DNA of 62,253 nucleotides from Massilia sp. Root133 (GTDB lineage: Bacteria > Pseudomonadota > Gammaproteobacteria > Burkholderiales > Burkholderiaceae_D). How positions within the stretch are numbered: position 1 is the stretch's first letter; each line of letters begins with the position of its first letter. The stretch spans positions 534,092 to 596,344 of the forward strand of contig NZ_LMEW01000031.1 of the NCBI RefSeq assembly GCF_001426525.1. The letters run 5' to 3'. The notes under the pieces are model-generated. The model searched no databases, was not told the DNA's origin, and worked only from the letters and a program-made list of their open reading frames with translations. The translations under genes were made by a program, and so were the position numbers. Shown here piece after piece: positions 44,189 through 52,525 of this stretch.

Positions 44189-44626
44189 ATGAATACCGAC
44201 GACCCCGACGACCGTTTTCTGCAAGCGTTACAAGGCAGCGCGCGCGCCTGGCGCCTCGCGCTCGAACGCCACCTGAAGGCGAACGGCCTGACGATGGCCG
44301 GCTGGAACGCACTGACGGCCGTGGCCGACAGCCCCGAACCGCCGTCGCAGCGGGAACTGGCGCGCCGGCTCGGCGTGGACGGCGCCACGCTCGTGACGAC
44401 CCTCGACCGCCTCGTCGCGGGCGGCCTCGTGCGGCGCGGTTCGGCGCCGGGCGACCGCCGCGTCAAGCGCATCGCGCTCACGCCGCAGGGCGAGGCGGTG
44501 GCGGACCACGTCCACGCGGAAGCGGCCGCGCTGCGGCGCCTGACCGTCGCGCGGCTGGACGCCAGCGCCATGGCCGCGGCGGCGGCCGTGCTGGAAGACC
44601 TGCAGCGGCTGCTGGAGAACCCATGA
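44189..44626 (+). CDS. MarR-family transcriptional regulator
   Basis: 145 aa, winged helix: SQRELARRLGVDGATLVTTLDRLVAGGLVRR (recognition helix about 60-85) and wing GDRRVKRIALT. It starts at ATG 44189; the stop overlaps the start of the MFS gene as ATGA. The position at the head of a three-component efflux operon suggests it is the local repressor released by a phenolic or aromatic compound (usual for MarR; inference here). Confidence 0.93.
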   Translation: MNTDDPDDRFLQALQGSARAWRLALERHLKANGLTMAGWNALTAVADSPEPPSQRELARRLGVDGATLVTTLDRLVAGGLVRRGSAPGDRRVKRIALTPQGEAVADHVHAEAAALRRLTVARLDASAMAAAAAVLEDLQRLLENP

Positions 44627-46359
44627 GCGACGCCGATTACGCGCCGCGCCAGTGGCATCCCGACGAGCGCCCCACGCTGCCGGGCGGACCATCGTTTCCG
44701 AAGCACTCGATGCCGCGCCGCATCGCCTACTTCCTGATCGGCACGCTCGTGACCATCACGGGCGGCCTCGGTAACGCACTCGTCACCGTCAACCTCGTGA
44801 ACCTGCAGGGCACGCTGGGCGTGTTCGCGGCCGAAGTCAACTGGCTGCCGACGGCCTACGTGATGACCAATGTGTCGATGAATCTGTTGCTGGTGAAATT
44901 CCGCCAGCAATTCGGCCTGCGCGCGTTCACCGAATTCTTCCTCGTGCTGTATGCCCTGATCACGTTCGCGCACCTGTTCGTCAACGACCTGGGCTCCGCG
45001 ATCGCCGTGCGCGCGGCCCACGGCATGGCGGGCGCGGCCCTGTCGACGCTGGGCCTGTACTACAGCCTGCAGGCTTTTAAAAAGGAATGGCGGCCGCGGG
45101 GCATCGTGATCTCGACCGGCATCGCGCAGCTGGCCCAGCCGATCGCCTACATCTTTTCCAGGAGCCTGCTGCAGATCGCGGAATGGCGCGGCCTGTATCT
45201 GTTCGAGCTCGGGCTCACGCTGGTCACGCTGGCCGCCGTGCTGTGGCTGAAACTGCCGCCGGGCGACCGCTTCAGGGCGTTCCGGCCGGCGGATTTCCTC
45301 ACGTTCTCGCTGTTCGCGCCCGGCATGGCGCTGCTGTGCGCGGCGCTCACGTTCGGCCGCGTGCTGTGGTGGACGGAGAACGCGTGGGTGGGGATCGCGC
45401 TGGCCGTGTCCATCGTGCTGCTGCTGGCCGCGATCTGCGTCGAGCACAACCGCGACAATCCGCTGCTGAACATCCGCTGGCTGACCAACGGGATGATCCT
45501 GCGCCTGTCCATCGCGCTGATGCTCGTGCGCGTCGTGCTGTCCGAGCAGAGCGTGGGCGCGGTCGGCTTCCTGCGCCTCGTGGGCCTGAACAACGACGAG
45601 ATGCAGACGCTGTTCATCGTCATCCTGCTCGCGACGATCCTCGGCATCGTCGTCTCCGTGCTGGTCACCCGGCCGCCGCACCTGATGGCGCCGCAGGTGG
45701 TGGCGCTGTTGATCATGGCGCTGGGCGCATGGATCGATTCGAACGCGACCAACGCCACGCGGCCCGCCCAGATGTACGTGAGCCAGGGCCTGCTGGCGTT
45801 CGGCGGCGTGATGTTCCTCGGGCCGTTGCTGCTTACGCTGCTCGGGTCCGTGATCGCCAACCCCGCGAACCTGATCAGCTTTTCCGTGCTGTTCGGCCTG
45901 ACGCAGAACCTGGGCGGACTGATCGGCTCGTCGCTGCTGGGCACGTTCCAGGTGATGCGCGAAAAATACCACTCGTCCGTGCTGGCCGAGCAACTGAGTT
46001 CGCTCGATCCGCTCGTCGCCGCGCGCATCCAGCAGTACGGGGCGGCGTACGCGCGCCAGCTGGCGGATCCCGCCGCGCGCACGCGCCAGGGCATCTCCGT
46101 GCTGACGCAGACGGCCGCGCGGGAAGCGAACATCCTCGCCTACAACGACGTGTTCCTGTTGATTTCCATCATCGCCACCCTGCTGGCCGCGTGGATCTTC
46201 GGCCGCTCGCTGTGGCTGAAGTACGTAGCGCCGCCACCGCCGGCGCCGGTGCCGGTGCCGGCACCGCCCGACCCAACCGATTCGCCGATCGCCGTCCCGT
46301 CCGGCGACCGCCGCACGGCGCCGCGTCCGCCCCAGCCGACGCCGGCCGTCCCAACCTGA
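44623..46359 (+). CDS. MFS efflux transporter (DHA2, tripartite pump inner-membrane subunit)
   Basis: 578 aa, about 14 TM segments. TM1 region TLVTITGGLGNALVTVNLVN, FAAEVNWLPTAYVMTN (typical DHA2 pattern) and RAAHGMAGAALSTLGL. The C-terminus is a long Pro-rich, probably disordered tail. Together with the HlyD-type and NodT-type proteins downstream it would form an EmrAB-TolC-like pump from cytoplasm to exterior. The gene is coupled to marR by ATGA overlap. Confidence 0.9.
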   Translation: MSDADYAPRQWHPDERPTLPGGPSFPKHSMPRRIAYFLIGTLVTITGGLGNALVTVNLVNLQGTLGVFAAEVNWLPTAYVMTNVSMNLLLVKFRQQFGLRAFTEFFLVLYALITFAHLFVNDLGSAIAVRAAHGMAGAALSTLGLYYSLQAFKKEWRPRGIVISTGIAQLAQPIAYIFSRSLLQIAEWRGLYLFELGLTLVTLAAVLWLKLPPGDRFRAFRPADFLTFSLFAPGMALLCAALTFGRVLWWTENAWVGIALAVSIVLLLAAICVEHNRDNPLLNIRWLTNGMILRLSIALMLVRVVLSEQSVGAVGFLRLVGLNNDEMQTLFIVILLATILGIVVSVLVTRPPHLMAPQVVALLIMALGAWIDSNATNATRPAQMYVSQGLLAFGGVMFLGPLLLTLLGSVIANPANLISFSVLFGLTQNLGGLIGSSLLGTFQVMREKYHSSVLAEQLSSLDPLVAARIQQYGAAYARQLADPAARTRQGISVLTQTAAREANILAYNDVFLLISIIATLLAAWIFGRSLWLKYVAPPPPAPVPVPAPPDPTDSPIAVPSGDRRTAPRPPQPTPAVPT

Positions 46360-46372
46360 ACCGAGCCCGACC

Positions 46373-47452
46373 ATGCCGGAAACGACCACAACCCAACAAA
46401 CATCGAACCGCCGCGTCATCGTGAGCGGCCTGCTGTTCGCGTTCATCGCCCTGATCGGCGTCCTGATCGTGCTGTATGCCTGGAACCTGCCGCCGTTCCA
46501 CAGCGCGCTGCAGACGACGGAGAACGCGCTCGTGCGGGGCCAGGTGACGATCATCAGTCCGCAACTGTCCGGTTACATCGTCGAAGTGGACGTGCAGGAT
46601 TACCAGGTGGTCCACCAGGGCCAGCTGCTGATGCGCATCGACGACCGCATCTACCAGCAGAGACTGGACCAGGCCAAGGCCCAGCTGGCGACGACACGCG
46701 CGGCACTCGCGAACTTCGCGCAAAGCCGCGGCACGGCCAGCGCCACCATCCAGCAGAACCAGGCCGCGGTCGCCAACGCGGCCGCCCAGGCGCAGCGCGC
46801 GAATGCCGACCTGAGACGTGTGGAAGAACTGGCGGCCGACGGTTCGCTGTCCGCGCGCGAACGCGACGCCGCCCGCGCTACCCGCGCGCAGACCGTCGCC
46901 GCGGCCGAGCAGGCGCGGGCGGCCCTCGAGATCTCGCGCCAGAACCTGCGCACCGTCGACGTCAACCGTGCGTCGCTGGAGGCGGCCGTCGCGAATGCGG
47001 AGGCGGCCGTGCGGCTGGCCGAGATCGATTTGTCCAATACCCGCATCACGGCGCCGCGCGACGGCCAGTTGGGGCAGGTGAGCGTACGCCTCGGCGCGTT
47101 CGTCAACGCGGGCGCGCAGCTGACGGCGCTCGTGCCGCAGACGATGTGGGTCGTCGCCAACATGAAGGAGACGCAGATGGCCGATGTCCGGCTGGGCCAG
47201 CCCGTTACGTTCACCGTCGACGCGCTCAACCACGCCAGGCTGCGCGGCCACGTCGAGCAGATTTCGCCGGCGACCGGGTCCGAGTTTTCCGTGATCGTGC
47301 CGGACAATGCGACGGGTAACTTCGTCAAGATCGCCCAGCGGATTCCGGTCCGCATCAGCATCGACCCGAACCAGGCACTGGCGGCGCGGCTACGGCCCGG
47401 GATGTCGGTGGTGGCGAGCATCGACACGAAAGCGAAAGGACAGGCCCGATGA
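46373..47452 (+). CDS. HlyD/EmrA-type membrane-fusion protein
   Basis: 359 aa. One N-terminal TM anchor (about 14-36), biotinyl-lipoyl-like segment (VTIISPQLSGYIVEVDVQD), a long Ala/Gln-rich coiled coil (about 95-200), the return lipoyl half (ITAPRDGQLGQVSVRLGAFV) and beta-barrel. It is the periplasmic adaptor of the pump. It begins 14 bp after the MFS gene and overlaps the outer-membrane gene by ATGA. Confidence 0.93.
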   Translation: MPETTTTQQTSNRRVIVSGLLFAFIALIGVLIVLYAWNLPPFHSALQTTENALVRGQVTIISPQLSGYIVEVDVQDYQVVHQGQLLMRIDDRIYQQRLDQAKAQLATTRAALANFAQSRGTASATIQQNQAAVANAAAQAQRANADLRRVEELAADGSLSARERDAARATRAQTVAAAEQARAALEISRQNLRTVDVNRASLEAAVANAEAAVRLAEIDLSNTRITAPRDGQLGQVSVRLGAFVNAGAQLTALVPQTMWVVANMKETQMADVRLGQPVTFTVDALNHARLRGHVEQISPATGSEFSVIVPDNATGNFVKIAQRIPVRISIDPNQALAARLRPGMSVVASIDTKAKGQAR

Positions 47453-48819
47453 AGCGCCGCCTGATGCTGGGCGCCTGCGCCGCGCTGCTGGCCGGCTGCC
47501 GCATCCCCGTGCAGCCGCCGCCGCAGACGACCTTGAGCGTGCCGCCCGCGTGGCGGGGCCAGGCCGGGCCGGGTGCGTCCGTCGAGCGGGACTGGTGGCG
47601 CGCGTTCGCCGATCCCGCGCTGGACCGTCTCGTCGCGCAGGCGCTGGAACGCAACAACGACGTGCGCACGGCGCAGGCGCGGCTGCAGGAATACCGGGCG
47701 CGTGTCCAGGTGGCGCGCGCGGTCGAGGCGCCGACCTTGTCCGTCGGCTTCACGCCCACGCGGGCGCGCGTGATCGGGCCGTTCGGCACGCCGATCGATA
47801 CGACGTCGATGCAGGGCGCGTTCCAGGCCGCCTACGAGCTCGATCCGTTCGGCCGCACGGCCAGCCTGACGGAAGCGTCGCGGTTGGACTACGCCGCGCA
47901 GCAGGCGGCAGCGGAGGCGACGGCGCTGTCGGTCGCGGCGAACACGGCGTCCGGCTACCTGAACCTGCGCGGCCTCGACGCCCAGCTGGAACTCGCGCGC
48001 GCCACCCTGGCGTCGCGCCAGCGCTCGCTGGACCTGGCGCGGCGCCAGTTCGAGGTCGGCTACAGCTCGCGCCTGGAATTGTCGCAGGCCGAGGCCGAGT
48101 ACCGCGCCACGGCCGCCGTCGTGCCGCAGCTGGAGCGGGCGATCGCGCAGCAGGAAAATGCCCTCGACATCCTCGCCGGCGCCAATCCCGGCCCGGTCGG
48201 ACGGGGCACCGCACTGGTTCGCCTGAATGCGCCCGCGATCCAGCCCGGGCTGCCGTCCGAACTGCTGCGCCGGCGGCCCGACATCGCATCGGCCGAACGC
48301 GCGCTCGCCGCGGCCGACGCGAGCCTCGCGGCCGCGCGCGACCAGATGCTGCCGTCGTTGCGCCTGACGGCGTCGCTGGGCGCGTACGCGAACGATTTGC
48401 CGACGTTGCTGTCATCCCCGACGAGGCTGTGGAGCGTGGGCGGCAGCGTGCTGGCGCCGCTGTTCGACGCGGGCCGGCTGCGCGCCCAGGCCGAGATCAG
48501 CGCCTCGCTGCGCGACCGCGCCGTGTTCGCGTACGAAGCCGCGGTGCGTAATGCGTTCGCCGACACGGAGAATGCCCTGGCGGCCGTGCAGCGCCTGCGC
48601 GAGCAGCTGGACGAGGTCGAGGCGCGCCGCGTGGCTACGAGCGAAGTTCTGCGCATTGCCCACAACCGCTACCGCAACGGCTATTCGTCGTACCTGGAAG
48701 AGCTGGACGCCCAGCGCAACGCGTTCGCCGCGGAGAACGCCGCGCTGCAGCTGCGCGCCGCCTGGCTGCAGGCGCACGTCGACCTGTACCGCGCGCTGGG
48801 CGGGGGCTGGCATCAATAA
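47449..48819 (+). CDS. NodT-type outer-membrane efflux lipoprotein (TolC family)
   Basis: 456 aa. Lipoprotein signal with lipobox LLAGC at about residue 17. Two OEP repeats: the first with DWWRAFADPALDRLVAQAL and LDPFGR, the second with RRRPDIASAERALAAADA and TRLWSVGGSVLAPLFDAGR, a NodT-family hallmark. It forms the outer-membrane channel of the operon's pump. It overlaps the adaptor gene by 4 bp; an FMN reductase follows after 21 bp. Confidence 0.94.
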   Translation: MKRRLMLGACAALLAGCRIPVQPPPQTTLSVPPAWRGQAGPGASVERDWWRAFADPALDRLVAQALERNNDVRTAQARLQEYRARVQVARAVEAPTLSVGFTPTRARVIGPFGTPIDTTSMQGAFQAAYELDPFGRTASLTEASRLDYAAQQAAAEATALSVAANTASGYLNLRGLDAQLELARATLASRQRSLDLARRQFEVGYSSRLELSQAEAEYRATAAVVPQLERAIAQQENALDILAGANPGPVGRGTALVRLNAPAIQPGLPSELLRRRPDIASAERALAAADASLAAARDQMLPSLRLTASLGAYANDLPTLLSSPTRLWSVGGSVLAPLFDAGRLRAQAEISASLRDRAVFAYEAAVRNAFADTENALAAVQRLREQLDEVEARRVATSEVLRIAHNRYRNGYSSYLEELDAQRNAFAAENAALQLRAAWLQAHVDLYRALGGGWHQ

Positions 48820-48840
48820 CGACACCATGGAGGAGGGAAC

Positions 48841-49455
48841 ATGATCAAGATCGGGATCATCGTCGGGAGCACCCGGCCGGGCCGCAAGGCGCTGGACGTG
48901 GCGCGCTGGGTGCTGGACATCGCGGGCATGCGCGCCGACGCCGTGTTCGAGCTGGTCGACATCCAGGATTTCAACCTGCCGCTGCTGGACGAGCCGGTGC
49001 CGCCGTCGCAGGGCCGGTATTCGCAGCCGCATACGCAGGCCTGGGCCGCCGCCATCGCCGGCTTCGACGGCTACGTGTTCGTCACGCCCGAGTACAACCA
49101 CGGCACATCCGGCGCGCTGAAGAACGCCATCGATTTCCTGTACAAGGAATGGAACAACAAGGCCGCCGGTTTCGTCGGCTACGGCAGCGCGGGCGGCTCG
49201 CGCGCCATCGAGAGCCTGCGCCTCGTGATGGGCGAGCTGATGGTGGCCGACGTGCGCGCGCAGGTGATGCTGTCGCTGCGCACCGACTTCGAGCATGGCA
49301 CGAAGTTCAATCCGGCCGAGCATCACGAGCAGTCCGTGGATGCCATGCTGGACCAGGTGGTGGCGTGGAGCCGGGCGCTCAGGACGTTGCGGCCGGATGC
49401 GCCCATCACGTCGGCCGACGCGCCGCATACGGGTCAGCGCATGGGTAGCCAGTGA
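48841..49455 (+). CDS. NAD(P)H-dependent FMN reductase (flavodoxin-fold)
   Basis: 204 aa. GSTRPGR at 9-15 binds FMN phosphate, and TPEYNHGTSGALKNAID is the classic NADPH-dependent FMN reductase signature (SsuE/azoreductase-like family). A strong Shine-Dalgarno (GGAGGAGGG) precedes ATG 48841. As the last gene of the efflux operon it may reduce a quinone or other aromatic that the pump also removes (inference). Confidence 0.92.
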   Translation: MIKIGIIVGSTRPGRKALDVARWVLDIAGMRADAVFELVDIQDFNLPLLDEPVPPSQGRYSQPHTQAWAAAIAGFDGYVFVTPEYNHGTSGALKNAIDFLYKEWNNKAAGFVGYGSAGGSRAIESLRLVMGELMVADVRAQVMLSLRTDFEHGTKFNPAEHHEQSVDAMLDQVVAWSRALRTLRPDAPITSADAPHTGQRMGSQ

Positions 49456-49486
49456 CGGCATGGCGGCGGCGTTACAATCGCCGTCC

Positions 49487-50092
49487 ATGACCGCTTTATC
49501 CTCTTCCACAAGGCGCGCGACGTGCGCCGCCTGCCTGCGCGCGCAGAGCGCCTGCATCTGCCACTGGGTGCGGCCGCTGTCCAGCCGCGTCGACCTGTTG
49601 ATCCTGCAACATCCGCTCGAGGTGCGCAACGCCAAGAACAGTGCGCGGCTGCTGCATCTGTGCTTGCCCGGGAGCCGCCTCGAAGTGGGCGAGACGTTCC
49701 CTGATCTGCAGGCGCTGTTGTACGCGGATGGGCGCGTGCCCGTGCTGCTATATCCCGAAACGCCCGGCTTCGCGGCGACCGTGCTTGAACCGGCGCCGCC
49801 GGAGCGGCTGCGGCTCGTCGTGCTGGACGCCACCTGGCGCAAGAGCCTCAAGATGCTCCACGTAAATCCCGAACTGCAGCGTCTGCCACGCCTGGCGCTG
49901 CACGACGTGCCGGCGTCGGCTTATCGGATTCGCAAGGCGCATGCGCCACACCAGTTGTCGACGCTGGAAGCCGCAGCGCTGGCACTTGGCCAAATGGAAA
50001 GCGACGCCGACGCATACCGGCCTCTACTGCAGGCGTTTGACGGTTTTGTGCAACAACAAGCTGCTCTTTTTTTGTGCTTGAACCCATCCTGA
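49487..50092 (+). CDS. DTW-domain protein (tRNA-uridine aminocarboxypropyltransferase family)
   Basis: 201 aa from ATG 49487. Four Cys (C13, C16, C23, C25 in TCAACLRAQSACIC) form the zinc-binding N-terminal module of DTW proteins. LQHPLEVRNAKNSARLL and VVLDATWRKSLKML carry the family's conserved core, including the DATW variant. Characterised members (TapT/TuaA) make acp3U in tRNA from SAM. ATG 49460 is an alternative start; the chosen one lies just after a TTACAAT -10-like element. Confidence 0.88.
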   Translation: MTALSSSTRRATCAACLRAQSACICHWVRPLSSRVDLLILQHPLEVRNAKNSARLLHLCLPGSRLEVGETFPDLQALLYADGRVPVLLYPETPGFAATVLEPAPPERLRLVVLDATWRKSLKMLHVNPELQRLPRLALHDVPASAYRIRKAHAPHQLSTLEAAALALGQMESDADAYRPLLQAFDGFVQQQAALFLCLNPS

Positions 50093-50105
50093 CATCGGCG
50101 TACTA

Positions 50106-50125
50106 TACTGTATAAACATACAGTA
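50106..50125. promoter_or_regulatory. Perfect LexA (SOS) box
   Basis: TACTGTATAAACATACAGTA: CTGT-N8-ACAG with an AT-rich centre and symmetric TA flanks, matching the proteobacterial LexA consensus in both half-sites. It lies 15 bp before the GTG of the radical-SAM gene. Confidence 0.92.
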
Positions 50126-50140
50126 CTTAAGGAGCGCCGT

Positions 50141-51343
50141 GTGAATCGGGTCAACAAAGCAAACGCAAGTCGGGCGGTCAGCCAGGTGGTGTTGCCGTTC
50201 CCGCAAAAGTCCGCCGAGGTCGTGCCCATCCACGGTCCGATCAAAGGTCGTGGCGCCGTCACCAATATGCAAGGCCGGTACGAAGTGAACGGCCGCGAGC
50301 GGTTCGACGACGGCTGGACCGTGCCTGGCGTAAAGGACGAGGCACCGGCGCCCCTCAAGACGACCGTCACGGACGAGATCGCCAAATCGATCCTCAGCCG
50401 CAACACGTCGCCGGATATCCCGTTCAGCGTGTCGCTGAACCCGTACCGCGGCTGCGAGCACGGCTGCATCTACTGCTTCGCACGGCCCACACACGCCTAC
50501 CTGGGCCTGTCGCCGGGTCTCGATTTCGAAAGCCGTTTGTACGCCAAGGTGAACGCGGCCGACCTGCTGCGGCGCGAGCTGGCGCGGCCGGGCTACGTCC
50601 CGGAAAACATCGCCATCGGCGTGAACACGGACGCCTATCAACCGTGCGAACGCGAACGCCGCCTCACGCGCGAGGTGCTGGAAGTGCTGGGCGAATGCAA
50701 CCACCCGTACGGCCTGATCACGAAGTCGTCGCTGATCGAGCGCGACATCGACCTGATCGCGCCGATGGCCGAGAAGGGCCTTGCCTGCGCGGCGATTACC
50801 CTGACGACCCTGGACGGCGAAATCTCGCGCACGCTCGAACCGCGCGCGGCCGCGCCGGCCCGCCGCCTGCGCGCGATCCGCACCCTGACGGAAGCCGGGA
50901 TCCCCGTCAGCGTGAGCGTCGCGCCGATCATCCCGTTCATCACGGAACCGGAAATCGAGCGCATCCTGGAGGCCGCGAAGGACGCCGGCGCCGTCGGCGC
51001 GCACTACACGGTGCTGCGCATGCCGTGGGAAGTGAACCCGCTGTTCCAGCAATGGCTGCACGCCCACTTCCCGGACCGCGCCCAGCGCGTGATGAACCGC
51101 ATCCGCGACATGCGCGGCGGCAAGGACTACGACAGCGACTTCAGCAAACGCATGACGGGCGAGGGCATCTGGGCCGACCTGATTCGCCAGCGCTTCACGA
51201 AGGCCATCAAGCGCCTGGGCCTGGATGGCTATATGGGACGTTTCCACAAGCTGGACGGCTCGCAGTTCAAGCGGCCGCTCGTGGTGCCGAAGACGATCGT
51301 CAAGCCGACCAGCGCGGCGGCGGCGCAGATGGATCTGTTTTAA
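50141..51343 (+). CDS. PA0069-family radical SAM protein, SOS-controlled
   Basis: 400 aa. The cluster motif is CEHGCIYC (CX3CX2C) in NPYRGCEHGCIYCFARPTHA, as in the Rv2578c/PA0069 group related to spore photoproduct lyase-like enzymes; FSKRMTGEGIWADLIRQRF and the C-terminal QMDLF fit. The radical reaction is not known; a DNA-repair role is suggested by the perfect LexA box just upstream and by the SOS membership of the P. aeruginosa homologue. The start is GTG with AAGGAG 6-11 bp upstream. Its stop overlaps that of the convergent GNAT gene. Confidence 0.9.
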   Translation: MNRVNKANASRAVSQVVLPFPQKSAEVVPIHGPIKGRGAVTNMQGRYEVNGRERFDDGWTVPGVKDEAPAPLKTTVTDEIAKSILSRNTSPDIPFSVSLNPYRGCEHGCIYCFARPTHAYLGLSPGLDFESRLYAKVNAADLLRRELARPGYVPENIAIGVNTDAYQPCERERRLTREVLEVLGECNHPYGLITKSSLIERDIDLIAPMAEKGLACAAITLTTLDGEISRTLEPRAAAPARRLRAIRTLTEAGIPVSVSVAPIIPFITEPEIERILEAAKDAGAVGAHYTVLRMPWEVNPLFQQWLHAHFPDRAQRVMNRIRDMRGGKDYDSDFSKRMTGEGIWADLIRQRFTKAIKRLGLDGYMGRFHKLDGSQFKRPLVVPKTIVKPTSAAAAQMDLF

Positions 51344-51894
51344 ACGTTCGCCGTCGTGTCCGACGGCGTCAGCGACAGCACGTGCGCCGCGACGGGGCGC
51401 CCGTGCAGGTTGAGGCGGTTGCGCGCGAGGCATTCATGCACCGCCCCGGCCTTGCGGGCAACGCCGAGGCTAGCCTGGTTGCCGTCCGCGACGACGATTT
51501 CGACCCGCGCCTGGCCCAGGTGCTCGAACGCATGACGCGACAGCGCCCGGATGGCCGCCAGAGCCGCACCCTGTCCCTGGGCCGAGGTACGCACCCAGTA
51601 GCCGAGGTTACAGAAGCCGTGCAGGCGATTGAACTGGTTGAGGCCTGCCGCGCCGACGTAGTGCCGGCCGTCCGGCCCGAAAATGCCGAACTCGTGCGCG
51701 CTGCCATCGGCATGCGCGGCAGCGCAGAACGCGATCCACGCCAGCGCATCGGCATCGTCGTAGGCGGCTTGGGCCCAGGGCATCCACGGGCCGAGGCTCG
51801 CCATCGATTCGCGGACCGCGGCCGCCATCGCCGGCGCGTCGTCCGGGACGAGGGGACGCAGGAGGAAACCGTCGGCGTGGATGGGCTGTGTCAT
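51340..51894 (-). CDS. GNAT N-acetyltransferase, RimJ/RimL-like
   Basis: 184 aa. FLLRPLVPDDAPAM opening, LGYWVRTSAQGQGAALAAIRAL (acetyl-CoA binding; Q/RxxGxG/A is degenerate as QGQGAA), VEIVVADGNQASLGVARKAGA (RimJ/L signature) and late NLHGRPV. It acetylates an amine or protein N-terminus; the substrate is unknown. It overlaps the radical-SAM stop by 4 bp on the opposite strand. Confidence 0.88.
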   Translation of the reverse strand: MTQPIHADGFLLRPLVPDDAPAMAAAVRESMASLGPWMPWAQAAYDDADALAWIAFCAAAHADGSAHEFGIFGPDGRHYVGAAGLNQFNRLHGFCNLGYWVRTSAQGQGAALAAIRALSRHAFEHLGQARVEIVVADGNQASLGVARKAGAVHECLARNRLNLHGRPVAAHVLSLTPSDTTANV

Positions 51895-51979
51895 GTCAGC
51901 ATGATAACCGGTCAGTTGTAGGGATGCAGGCTCTCGGCTACGATTGCGTTCTTTATATCGGCGGATCGGCAGGCGGGAT

Positions 51980-52525
51980 ATGGTGGAGCAGGGCAGTACG
52001 GTGCAGCGCGTCGTGTTCGTGGGCGCGGAATCGACGGGGAAGTCGACGTTGTCCGAGCACCTGGCACGTGCCTACGACACGGTCGCGGTGCCCGAGATCG
52101 GCCGCTTCGTCTGGGAAGAAAAACAGGGCAAGCTGGGGCCGGACGACTACGTCGAGATCGCCGTCAGGCACCGCGCCGCCGAGGACGTGGCGATGGCGCA
52201 GGCGCGGCGCTGGCTGTTCGTCGACACGAATGCGCTGACGACACTGCTGCTGGGCATCGAGTTCCGCCAGGTCGGCGATCCGCCGCCGGCCGAGCTGCTG
52301 CGCTGCGCCGGCGAATGCCGCGCGCGCTATGCCCACACGTTCGTCTGCGCGGACGATATCCCGTACGAGGAACAGGACGTGCGCGAGAACGAGGCGTGGC
52401 GCGGGCGCGTCCAGCGACTCGTGCTGAAGGATCTCGACGCCCGCCGCATCCCGTACACCGTCGTGCACGGCAGCGTGGAAGAGCGGGCACGCCAGGTGCG
52501 CCGGGTGCTCGACGGCGTCGTTTAG
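51980..52525 (+). CDS. NadR-like AAA/P-loop ATPase (possible nucleoside/nicotinamide-riboside kinase)
   Basis: 181 aa. Walker A GAESTGKST (about 13-21), EIGRFVWEE, LFVDTNALTT (Walker B-like) and FVCADDIPYEEQDVRE, the pattern of the C-terminal kinase domain of NadR (AAA_28). There is no N-terminal HTH or NMN adenylyltransferase domain, so it is a stand-alone kinase domain; NR kinase activity is possible but not proven. ATG 51980 follows GGCGGG. It converges on dgt with a 4-bp stop overlap. Confidence 0.82.
   Translation: MVEQGSTVQRVVFVGAESTGKSTLSEHLARAYDTVAVPEIGRFVWEEKQGKLGPDDYVEIAVRHRAAEDVAMAQARRWLFVDTNALTTLLLGIEFRQVGDPPPAELLRCAGECRARYAHTFVCADDIPYEEQDVRENEAWRGRVQRLVLKDLDARRIPYTVVHGSVEERARQVRRVLDGVV

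Noticed and set aside
44113..46554. 813-codon minus-strand frame opposite the MarR/MFS genes
   Set aside because: Arg/Gln/His-rich shadow of the efflux operon.
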